Shown: positions 1-11,600 of the stretch, piece by piece
Layout of the letters: every line of letters begins with the position of its first letter
How positions within the stretch are numbered: position 1 is the first letter of the stretch
DNA from: Rhodeus uyekii
Taxonomy: Eukaryota > Chordata > Actinopteri > Cypriniformes > Acheilognathidae
Length of the DNA stretch: 64,000 bases
Direction of reading: 5' to 3'
NCBI GenBank assembly: GCA_037043235.1
Contig: JAWRVZ010000028.1
Coordinates: forward strand, 1,917,001 to 1,981,000
Notes under the pieces: generated by a model
Seen by the model: only the letters and a program-made list of their open reading frames with translations
The model's database searches: none
Told to the model about the DNA's origin: nothing
Made by a program: the position numbers and the translations under genes

Positions 1-659
1 GTTATTTGTTTCACTCCTGAATGTATGTTTTTTTTATAAATTTGCTGAATGAATGACTCAATGAAAACACATCAAGCAAAGGCACTCGAGAATTTAAGTA
101 AATATATAAAAAGCCTTTATTCAAGTCACGGCTTAAGCAATTAGCTGTTTATAACTGGCTAAGCCATGACTTGAATAAAGGCTTTTTACATATTTACTTA
201 AAGTTGACCAATCCCTACACCCAAAGAGCACCGGGATACGGATTCTACACCCCACACAGCACTTTTTGCATTCCTTGTTTCATGAATGACTCAATAACTG
301 AATTTGAAACAGCACAATATGACTTTGAACAAGAGTGCAAAAGCGCCCACCCACTTTTTCAGTTACCATCATTTTCCAATAATTTTTCCAAGTCTTTGTA
401 AAAGATTTATAAGCCGTGATCCAAATTACAATATTACAAATTGATTCGAAACAAAAAGGTATCTGATAATCGGACAAAAAGTACAAGATTGTGTACTTAA
501 TGGCTTTAATGAGGGAAAGGACAACAATCAAATGAAGCATTGCAACTGACAATTCAACAAAAATGGAGCAATATAAACTATTAAAGATGTTTTTTCTAAC
601 AGACAGATAGACAAACCGAAAGACATGACTATACGAAACAGCAAGAGTAGTATATAGAT
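1..659. other. Gene-free flank with a hairpin
   Basis: No coding exon is recognisable here; the short open frames carry no family motif. The only clear structure is the inverted repeat at 93-202, listed separately. The rest is AT-rich unique-looking sequence ending at the hAT target duplication at 652-659. Confidence 0.5.
93..202. repeat. Near-perfect inverted repeat (hairpin)
   Basis: Arms at 93-135 and 160-202 are reverse complements over 43 nt with only two mismatches, separated by a 24-nt loop. I found no convincing target duplication or transposon family signature. It may be a small foldback element or a local inverted duplication; it could also be transcribed as a hairpin RNA. Confidence 0.75.
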
Positions 660-1024
660 CAGAGGTTTACAAAGTCTGAGACAGTGGGCCTCCCTTTTGA
701 CACAACTCACCCAATGCCACCCCCCCTCCAAAAGGCGCGATCGTTGACTGGGTGGACGCGATGCGCGATCATTGACTGGGTGGACGCGATGCGCGATCAT
801 TGACTGGGTGGACGCGATGCGCGATCATTGACGGGGGCGAGGGTTGAACGATGCGCTTGCAGCCGCAACAGAATGACATTACAGGGAAATGTAAAACGAA
901 GGAGGTTTAATACAAGTTCGGCGAGTTATTATTAGAATATCTTTTTTTTACAACTCTCCGCGCCTCCCCTGGCATGCTCTGGCGCCCCCCAGGGGAGGCA
1001 CGCCCCACACTTTGAAAACCCCGG
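660..1024. mobile_element. Non-autonomous hAT element (MITE) with 8-bp TSD
   Basis: The 365-bp element begins CAGAGGTTTACAAAG; the reverse complement of its right end begins CCGGGGTTTTCAAAG, giving imperfect hAT-type terminal inverted repeats. Both sides carry the same 8-bp duplication ATATAGAT (652-659 and 1025-1032), which is the hAT signature. It has no coding capacity and contains a 28-bp minisatellite at 735-832. The GC-rich right end is unlike its AT-rich surroundings. Confidence 0.8.
735..832. repeat. 28-bp minisatellite, about 3.5 copies
   Basis: Three full 28-bp units and a half unit follow head to tail, with one base difference between the first and later units (gatcgttgac versus gatcattgac). 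The array lies inside the hAT MITE, so it probably belongs to the element and not to a host locus. Confidence 0.85.
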
Positions 1025-1032
1025 ATATAGAT

Positions 1033-2045
1033 AAATAAATCAGTTGTATGATTGATTCAATTACTTGCTCATAAAGATATATCCCAGACAAAATGTTTTT
1101 TTGAACAAGTTGTTCTCATCACCTCTAGCATAATGAAAACTGGAATAAAACACCACCACTAATACACAAACTGGAACATGCAATAAGAGAAAAGTCCCAG
1201 TGCTGCTGGATTTTATCAACTGGAACTACTTGCTCATACTTATGGGTTTGTTTGAATCCTTAACATAACCCGAAAACAGTGGAAAAAAAAAAATCAAATA
1301 GAATTTTACTGAAGGAGAGACCTGTGGGTTTTTTGCTCAAGGGTATGATGGTGATCAGGGTTCCCAGAAATCCTCCACTTCATGAATCACCCATTCCTAA
1401 ACCAGATCTTTAACCGCTACCACCACCACCCTTCCCTAAGTTCTTCACAAATGTACCATGAGTTTCCCATTACAACATCTCACTTACCCTTGGGTTGTTT
1501 GGCATTAGCAATAATTCGGCACAACCGATTCGATAAAAACCAACGAAGAACTGACAGATCATTTCAATTGCTCTCAGGAAATGATAGAAACAAATAGCGC
1601 AAAATGCCATTAGCACAAACGCCTAAGCATTTCTCTGTTACCTGGATAACAAAATAAATCTTCAAAGCAGCGAAGAGGTGGACGGGGAGAACCGAAAGAA
1701 CAAACCTGGTGTACTCGACATGACAGCACAGGATAAGAATGAGCAATAGTTGTTCGGTGCAGTGACAGGTAACTTCTGATATAGCCTGATTTACTCACAA
1801 AGCTCTTTTTTACTCTCCACGTAGGGATAAAGAGAAGTTAGAAATAGCTTTTCAATGATATACAGTTAGTGAAAATCCGACACAAACCACACTCCTGAGA
1901 ACAGCATTCAGACTAATACATAAATATGTGCCGTGCGCTTTCCTCTCACTAAAAAATTTAGAAAATTAGAAAAAAAAACAACAGAGGCGCGAATTTGCGA
2001 ACACAGGCGTTAAGAAAGCATCTGATCATTGTGACGGATATGTTT
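1033..2045. other. Intergenic, no recognised feature
   Basis: No exon, RNA gene or clear mobile element is visible. The open frames at 1,382-1,597 and on the minus strand at 1,564-1,798 have no domain signature or splice context and are not called as genes. Confidence 0.4.
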
Positions 2046-2203
2046 GCATTTACATTACATTTACGCATTTGGCAGATGCTTTTAACCAAAGCAACTTACA
2101 TTGCATTCAAAAAACACATTGAATCAGTTCTTTCCCTGGGATCGAACCCATGACCTTGGCGTTGTAAACACCAATGCTCTACTGATTGAGCTACAGGAAA
2201 GCA
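2046..2203 (-). mobile_element. tRNA-derived SINE, minus orientation
   Basis: Read on the minus strand this starts with a tRNA-like head: an A-box-like segment (tagctcaatcagtagagc) and a B box (gggttcgatccc). It ends with the tail typical of fish SINEs ('aagcatctgccaaatgc'-type). A second copy in the opposite orientation lies at 36,847-37,004. It resembles HE1-type cyprinid SINEs; the family name is inference. Confidence 0.75.
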
Positions 2204-4640
2204 CCAATAGTTTGCACCAGCTATGAAATTCGGCACAAAGTGAAGTCACCTTACGTTCATTTATAAAGCACTATATACAATAAACTGCTTTAAATCAAGC
2301 AGCTTTACCATATTAAATATGAAAAACAGTGACAGTGTCGTTTTCAGTTAGTACCACAACTTCAACGTTTGTCAATGTAAACAGAAGAAATGAACCGGAG
2401 AACATTTCCAGACCAAAAAAATGTAATCGCCATTTACCAATGGCAGCTCAAAGGTATTTACCGGCCGAAGAAAACTTTTCCAGAAATTTCCCTTTGGTAA
2501 CTCCTGAAACTAATTCCGAATTAACTTTGAAATGACACCAGTTTGTTCTTCGATTTCACTTGAAGTTTATCAGGGGCTTTACTTGTTTATTGCTAACGTT
2601 TGCTAGGCTAGCTGTTAAATTTAGTTAGTCAAAATGTGAGGAAGTCGACCCAAACAAATGAAGTGCAAATTGTTACCTCAATTTTTTTGAGTATATCCTA
2701 TAGGTTTGTTTTTACGGTGTAAACACAAGCACTGCATTCTTTTAATGTTTGAGTTTGGGACCAAAGGGCTGTAGGGTTGGGAGGAGTCAGGGTACGCCTG
2801 TGTGTTTTAATGGGGGTGCGAGATCAGTGCTTACCCTGTCGTCAAGTTACCACCACAGAAATGTGCATTTCATTCACAGAACACAATTTCAACCATCACT
2901 TACAATATAACTTTAGTGCATATTAATCTGCAAACCCATACATCTCGATGTAAACTCGACATAAACCGAGTCTCCCTGCTGTAAACTTTCACATTAAAGA
3001 ACATAACTTTCACTTTTTTAATATATAAATACTACAGCAATGACTTCTAGGAGAGGGGAAAAAACTCGCTAAAGTTGGAATCTCTAAAAGGCAGCTTTCT
3101 GCACCTCAAGATTTGCTCTGGAATGTCATATGACGTCATGTATTTGGGATCGGGTTTCCTCCGACTAAAAGATCCAGACTACAATATTATCCACAACCCA
3201 TTTTTGTGTTTTCCTAAAACACATTTTGTGACGGTGTGTTCTTTTCTTTCACATCTGTTTGCATTTGAACACAATCATTCTCAAAGGAAACAGGGTACAA
3301 CAAAGTGTCAACACCGCAACATTTGAACACTCCCTTTCTAATTAATGAAGCTGTCTTTCTTGGGGAGTCTAAATCATTTTGATTCCGATCAAAAAACCAA
3401 TCAGAGAGTGGTTTTACGGCATGACGTAAATTATGTCATCATGTGACGCTTGCCATCCTGGCAATAACAATACAAAGTTATTTCATAAAAGCAACACTGT
3501 TTTGTATGTGCATGGATTAAATAGCCACAAACAACTCATAAACACTTCCAAATTCCAATATGTGATATATATGAACACATGTATATATTATATACATTTA
3601 ATTCAACATCTTTAAATTAATGGTTTTATCTAAATCGCCATTCGCAAATGATTGTCAAGTACGTTTATATGCATACAAGTGTCTAAGTGCGTAACATCAT
3701 ATTTTTTGAAAGTCTTAGTAACTTTACATCCCATCACTGAAATCCTCAAAACACTCAAAATACTGTAGAATCTGTTCAAAACAGACGGTTTTCGTTAGTT
3801 GGTGCGTTTTGAATTCGAGAATCTCAGGGACTAATCCAGTCTGATTAAAGAGCGAATCGTTCAGTACGGTCGCTTTTGAGAAACAAATTCAAGTGATTCA
3901 TTGAAAAGATTCGATTCATATGAACGCCATTCTAAATGCAATCTCACACAGATCTGAACGCTCTGCTGAAGTGAGTAGCCTACAGACAATGTAGTGGAAA
4001 TGTAGACGGAACTGGATTTTATGTATACAATACACAACATACGTTATGCTCATTGCAATGACGTTAAAACTCAGGCGTTACGACATGATATTATTCGCGT
4101 GACGCTTGAGCAAACAGCTTGTTGCTGGGAATTGACGTGTAACTTTCCAGCGGTATTTGGCATCTTTACCCGTCTTGTTCTTGTACAGAAATGCATTATT
4201 GTATAAGAGCAAATGAAATGCGAGGAAACTGTGTTATATAAAGGCCCCTGTTGATTAAACTAAACAAACAAACCAACAAAAAAGGTTCGTAATGATTCGT
4301 TATCGAATTCCAGAATTTTCCAGAAAAGATGCAGCGACTGGAATCACAATACCGAATAATTAATTCTATGACTACTGCTAGCTTTATTAATTCTTACTTG
4401 CATTATGCGTGCTGTGGAAGTGAATTTTGATAAAGGAATGCACTTTTTCCCCTACTAAGTACACGAGATGCACTTAAACTAAAAATGTCAGTATTGCTTG
4501 TTAAAATACAGCTGTCAAAATAAACAGCTCAGGCAACATATTTAAGAGTTAAAAGCACTAAGTTTCGCTTAGGTTTCGTTTCGTTTTCCGTTAAATTCGA
4601 GACTTCCCTTTCCCATCAAAGACGCGACCGGCTCGCGCTT
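2204..4640. other. Intergenic, no recognised gene
   Basis: No coding exon with family similarity is seen on either strand. Short frames at 2,329-2,535, 3,075-3,326 and 4,021-4,206 look random. If an ect2-like gene starts at 4.7-4.9 kb and runs leftward, this would be its first intron; I found no ect2 coding exon in it. Confidence 0.4.
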
Positions 4641-4960
4641 TTCTCCAACATGAAACTTCGCGAGAAACAATGTCTCCGCGCGCACCGTAAACTACATCAA
4701 TTCCCTCCTCATCGCGTCTACTCACCTCGGGTTCAGCAAATCTGGCTTATTCACACTTTAGTCCCTAAATGCCCGAATCAGAAAGCGTGTCATTCCGTTG
4801 CTGCGAAGTCCACGGTGGACCAGACCAGACCCGTGTGGAATTCCGCCATGTCAATTATGGAAGCGCACATGGGGGTGTAGTTACCGTATTACACCAAATA
4901 CTGTCCCGGGCCGGCCCATCCGTGACCGGACTCATGTCTGAGGATGAGGGTGATGATGAA
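4640..4960 (-). promoter_or_regulatory. Possible CpG-type promoter and minus-strand first exon
   Basis: This stretch is richer in CpG than its surroundings. On the minus strand it carries a consensus splice donor, GAG|GTGAGT, with the exon ending at 4,726. The only ATG upstream (4,849) opens a 19-codon frame (MAEFHTGLVW...) that stops before the donor, so an exon here would be untranslated or hold a uORF. In human, ECT2 lies head to head with NCEH1, so a divergent ect2 first exon is a reasonable guess. No ect2 coding exon is in the window to confirm it. Confidence 0.35.
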
Positions 4961-6482
4961 GGGGGATGTTTGGAAAGATTGCACTGTTTGGATAGATCAG
5001 GATGTCAGCGTGGAAGATTGGAAGAACATATTTTATTTATTTTCATTTATTTATTATATTTTTTATATCTCTTTTGTGTAAAAATCAGACTAGCTTGAAA
5101 TAGAAACAGGCTGAAGATTTTTTTATTTATTATTATTCATCAGAATTTATTTATAAATTATATAATATTTTGTATATTATTATTATAATTTATAATATTT
5201 ATAATTTATATTATATATTTTTTATATATTATTTTTGGGGACAACTTGTATCTTAATAAAGCAACCTAATAATAATACATTTTATTATTTCAAAAGACAA
5301 AGCATGCAATTAATGTAACACACACAACTAGTTTAAAAGTCATGTGCCTCATCCACAAACTCATTTCCAGTTAGAACCTTTTTAGTACATTTCTCATCCT
5401 CAAATATGATACTCAGAATTTTGTTTATGACTAAGATGCATCATAAAAAGCCACATTCGTGGAATCTGTCTATAATTTTACACTCCCATCATCACGTAGG
5501 CTACTGTTATATCCCTTCATTGCTAAATGTTCATCTGATATTTATTGTTATATTATGGCATTCCAAAGTTTTTGAGACACTTTTGATTTGCCTGTTTTGT
5601 GTCAAATGAATCAACTTGCTGTACTTGTTTTACAGCATGAGTGAAAAGCTACAGTAATGCCTTTTTGGCTTTTGATGAAATCCTATTTAATTAAGTTTTT
5701 ATTTTATTTTATTCACATTTCTAAATATGGAATAAATATTATTATGTGGGTTAATGGGGTGGCTGTATCATAAAGAGAAACTACAGCGCCACTTAGTGGT
5801 CATTGACATAACAGTATTCAGATCAGATCTCATAATTAAGAGATTAGTTTACAGCCCAGGATCAAACAATTGAGGAGTGAGTTATAAGCGCATTATAACA
5901 ACCACTTCAAAACGAGCAGCATTATCAAGATGACTAATATTATACATACATATAGGCCTTATCTCTATAAACAGAATCGTAGTAGTAGTGACAGTATTTG
6001 TAGTAAAATTAGTAAAAGAGTAAAATGTATAGAGGTTTCACAGTTGGGCTGACAAATGTCTGATTTACAGTACATTCCGATGTGACGTATGTAAACAACT
6101 GTTACACAAAAACAGTGCTGTTACATGACAGAGCGCGAAGAACTTTTCAAAATAAAAGTCACCATAGCTAACCGGAAGCAGTGCAGAACAAAAATAAAAT
6201 TAAGATGAGATGTCGTTTTCTTAAGCATTCGCGTAAATATCTATTTATTCGACAAGGAATGAAAAGTAAGTGAATCAATGATTAATATTAAATTCACAAA
6301 AGTAAAAACCATAGACTTAGACTTGTCTCATACCTGAGGACTTTTAAAGTAAAATTCGCTGTGATTTCAAAACCTCTGCTCTCTAGGGTCAGATGAGGTA
6401 TTACAACATCATACAGTTAGTCACTATGTCAATTCTGAGACCGGTATAAGTTTCTTGTGTTCCTTTAACTTTACCCATCACA
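4961..6482. other. AT-rich upstream region of the first nceh1 copy
   Basis: It contains very AT-rich low-complexity sequence (about 5,030-5,240) and no convincing exon. The promoter and 5' UTR of the downstream hydrolase gene must lie in the right-hand part, but I cannot place a TATA box or transcription start with confidence. Confidence 0.35.
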
Positions 6483-8581
6483 ATGATGCGGTCCATTTTG
6501 ATCGTGGCGATTTTACTGTCAATAGCAGCTGCTTATTATATTTATCTGCCTCTGCCCAGCACTGTATCAGAGCCATGGAAACTCATGTTTATGGATGCAA
6601 TATTGCGTGGTGTAATGCATGTGGTAAGATTTTGCATTTGTTTACAGTTATGTAGAATATGCAATATATATTATAAATAGGGATACTTGTCATTTCAATG
6701 TGGATAGATTATTTAAACAAAAATAAAAGATGGATAGCTATGGCACTCATTCAGAAACAGATTAATGCTAGAATTAAAAAATCGTGAAATAATAGAATAA
6801 AGTTTAAATACTTAGGATGTAAAATTATAACTATATAACAAATAAAAAATGCTACAATTTGTGTAAAAAATTAGAAAATAAAATTTGATTATTTGTCTGT
6901 TCATCTTATTTTTATTTCAGTTTACTGAATTTCACTGATTTGGGAATTGCCAAAATTCTCAAATATTTTATGTGTTTAAACCAACTTTTCATGCTTGGTT
7001 AATTTTAGTAAGATAATACTGTCAGTTTTATCTGATAATATCTCTCAATTATACAAAAAATATATATGGATTTGAGCCTGTAATACTTAAAAAAAAAATT
7101 GGACCTTATCCTTATGTTCCAAATGGAATTTTCTTAAAGCAATGTTCTGATCCTTATAGGGTGTATAACAACCCTACTCTCTTATCCTTCTAACTTTTAG
7201 TGTGTTTTTTTAACAGCTTAGTTAGCTCACATTCTTGGACTGAGTCGACTTTACGATTTTGGAAAGTACGCTGCGTCATGGGATTAAATTCGATCATTTG
7301 TAGATCCACTATTATCTTAAAACTCTCACTTTAAGAGTTTATTACTTTTTTTTTATTTTTTACTTTTGTATGATTGTTGTATTATTTTAATTGTTGGCCT
7401 GAAATGGGAATTGCCAAAACCACAAAACTAAATCTACCTTCTTTTCATGCTTGGTTAATTTTAGTTAGATTATACTTAATTTAATATCTCTCAATATTAC
7501 AAAATTTAAAATGTGTGATTTGAGCCTGTGATGCTTTTAGAAACTGCTGGTCTTCATTAGGGCCTTCCTTATGTCCCTTCCGAAGAATTGGAATTTTCTT
7601 AAATATATTTTCTGACCCTTTTAGGGTGTTTAACAATCCTGTTAAACAGGATTAAAATTAAAATTAAAAATTAAGATTAAAAGATTAAAACTTTTAATCT
7701 TTTTTTCATAGAGCTTTCTAGCTCACGAACTTGGACTGAGCCGACCTTTCGATGTTGCTAAGTACGCTGCGTCCTGGGATGAAATAAAGGGTCCACATTC
7801 CAGCCCAGCCATCCGGGTCACGGATACTTATTTTGGAGGAGTGGAAGCACAGGTTTTTGAGGCCACTGCGTCAGACCAGGAGCTGCATTTGAAAAGAGGT
7901 GTGGTCTATTTCCACGGCGGTGGATGGACGCTCGGCAGTGGAAGTAGGTGTAGCGTGTGATTTCATATAAAACTTTTTTTTTTAAATATATGTTGTAGAC
8001 AGAAGTAGTGAAAACAAAATACATTGTTTATTTCTTTTCTTTTTTCTTTAAAAGAGATGCAAACATATTTCCTTCAGTGCAGGACTATGGCTGAAGAGTT
8101 GGATGCAGTTGTAATATCAATTGAGTAAGTAATGCATCTGTATCATTTTATTGCTACATCCTTAACAAACTCAATTCTGCTAATTACTGGATGTCATAAT
8201 TTGCGTAATTTGTATGTTCAGGTACAGGCTGGCTCCAGATGCTCGTTTCCCAGATCAGTATAATGAAGCCATTCAGGCCTCAAAACACATCCTGACAGCG
8301 GAGGTGTTGGATCGGTACCACATAGACCCGAAAAGAGTGGCTGTGTCAGGCGACAGCGCTGGGGCCAACCTCGCCGCTGCTGTGGTGCAACAGGTACGAG
8401 AAATCCCTGCAAATCAATTGTCATTATTGAGAAAAGGAATCCACAAAAGCCCAAAAGCCTTATTTTTATATATGCAATATTTTCCTCAATATCTTGAATT
8501 AGATTTATTTTGACAGTTTTAGTTTTGATTTAATTTTTAGTCATTTCGTTATGTGTATTATGTGCATTATTGTCATTTTAT

Positions 8582-8655
<74 letters not shown>

Positions 8656-11600
8656 TTACTTTAATACCTTAATACCTAATACCTTACAGCAGGGGTATTG
8701 AATTAAAATTCTAAGAGGTCCAGTTAGAAAAAAAAATCAGCAACCAAAGGTCCGCAACATCACAATGACTAACTTGTGTTATCATTCAGTGCCACAGCCT
8801 AGAAGTTGTATGAAAATATGTAAGTAGCCTAGTCAAGAGACGACTGTCAAATAAAATGAAAGTACAAATTGAATAATATTTTAACAATATTTATTGTCAT
8901 TTTATATACTGAGCTGTAGGGAAATAATAAGTACTCTAATAATAAATGATCAATTTAAATAAAATAAAGGCTGCATTTAAAAATAAATTAAAAATAAATA
9001 AAACACAACAGAGAGCTTTTGAAAAATGTGCATCTCAAAATAAAGTGCTTAATTTTAGAAAAAGGAAATAAAAAGTATAGCTTGAGTTTCCCTTTTACTT
9101 TTTAGTTAACTTCCTTTCACATCTTAAGTTTAAACACATTTTAACACATTAAACACGTCTTTGCTGATGATGCTGACATAGGTATTTGCTTGATTTTTAC
9201 ACACATGTCGTCTTTTTGTTTCCCCTCAAATAAGGTTTCAGCTACCGCACTCATGCACTCCTTGACAACCCCTCCATCAGTAAATGGTTTTTTATGTTTG
9301 CCCAAAATCCAAGCAACTTTAAGGGAACATTCGTTAGCACGTTGTTGGGCAGTGAATGAATGTGTTAGGATTCTGCTGGATCGATCATATTGGGCTTTTA
9401 GATCGTTTATTTTCTGTGCCCTCAGTGCGGATTTAAGTGGGTATGTTTGATCAAAGGATTTGTGCTTTGTCTCATAGTGGCGTTTCACATTGCCGCTTTT
9501 AATAATCGCGACAGTCTCTGAACATATGAGACATACCGGTTTCGAACTGCCCGTGGGAAGAATGAACATGTAAGAATCCGTCCATTCTTGATTAAAAGCT
9601 CTGTTTTCGCTGTCCACTTTTCTCTTTTTAGAGCACGCCATGTGAAACGTTGTCTCTCATTCGTCTCGTCTCGTCGTCTCTCCCTGTGTGTGTGTGTGTC
9701 TCTCTCTCTCGCTGTCTGACTCGAGTAGTATCACATGACATGATTTACAACGCATGCTATTGGTCTGTGAGTTTCCTGGGCCCCGCTAAACCAGTACCAT
9801 AGATGCTAGAAAAGCTGCGCGGGTTAAAAAAGAAACGCTCCGACAAAAGTCAATAATTTATGGGTTATTGGTCCGGGTCCGGACAGAACGGCGGCTGGGT
9901 CCGGATCCGGACCGCGGTCCGCCTATTAGTGACCTCTGCCTTACAGTAATACCTTGAGATATGAGCGTCCCGACATACAAGTATTCCGAAATAAGAGCAA
10001 GCCTTTGAGCAAATTTTTTGCTTTGAGATACGAGCACGCTTACAGCCGCCCCATTTATGGGGTAATTGCATATGATCTCCACTAGAGGGCCACCTTGGTT
10101 TTACAGCAGGAGGTTACCGGGGGCGACGAGTGATTTACCAGTATTATGCTGGGAGCAGCACAAGTTATGTGTGTTCAATAATAATAAATATGAGGTTCTG
10201 AGGCTATCCAATACGCATCACGGGAAGAAACACTACACTTCCGTATTGTGTTTGCATTATCTACGCTATCCTTCCCTCTTCCTCCGCACATCCCGCCAGT
10301 AGCCGCTACTGTATCGTCTGTCTCGAAGATAAAAACTAAATAATTAAAACCACATTTTATTTTATATAACAGGAATCCTTATATGCTATATTTTTGTGTG
10401 TGTGTGAATGTTTTATAGCAATTAAAAACATGTTTTTTCTATTGTTATTAGCAATAATAAGGGAGTTTTTTAGAGGGCCGGAATGGATTAATTTTTTTCT
10501 GTTATTTCTCATGGGAACAAATTATTTGAGATATGAGCATTTCGAGTTACGAGCTCGATCCTGGAACGGATTATGAGTATAATAATGCATTATAATTAAT
10601 GAGAGTTACTAACTACTAAAGTACCGCATTATTTCTAAATTACTTTTTCAAGTGATGCAAGTTACTTTGATTTACTATTTACATTTTTATTCATCCTCAA
10701 AATGAATAAAAAATGCAAATCCATACTCATAATATTATGCATACCTGCAATAGTTAAATGTTAAATTACACAAATATACTTTATGTATTTAATCTCACTT
10801 TATTAAGCAATATTTTGCTATTGACCTCGATTATGCAATTCAATCATACTAAGTAACAATGATTTTACATAAATATCACATTTGTGTTTCCAGTATGGCA
10901 GTACAGCTGAAAGGTTGTTTGAGCGGCTTCCTCTACTGTACAGGCGTATATTTACATTTACTTGACCTTGAGGTTTATTCATTATATGTTTGGTGTTAAA
11001 GTCCTTTTACATTTGCCAAAAACAGAACAAACAGGCAAGCCCAGCCCAGGTGAGAAAAAGTAGCGCAAATGTAACAACTTTTTTTTAAAGTAAAAAGTAA
11101 CCTTTTTTATGGAGTAACGCAGTAACTTTCCCCAACACTGTATGTATAGGTATTTAGGTTTAATATATTTTTATTTCAGTTTTAGTTTCCAGTTAATCTT
11201 TTTAGTGCTTCAAATTAAACGTATTTTGGTTTATTGTCAGGTAACGTTTTTCAACAAATTTCAATTGAAAGTAAACATTTTAAACGTTTAAGTTTTAAGA
11301 CTATAACCTTGATCCACAATCACATTTATTATCTCTTTGTTCACAGATGGCTTTGGACAGGAGCTTTCCTATTAAGTTCAAAATTCAAGCTCTTCTCTAC
11401 CCCGTGCTTCAGGCCCTGGACTTCAACACGCCTTCATACCAGCAGAACGGCAACATTCCCATCCTGCACCGTCCACTCATGGCCCGCTTTTGGTTGGAGT
11501 ACCTAAACGGGGATCCAAGTCTCGTTACATCTTTGCTGGCAAACAACCACACAACTCAGAGCCAGGAGATGGGAGCAGCCAGAGCCAAGATCAACTGGAC

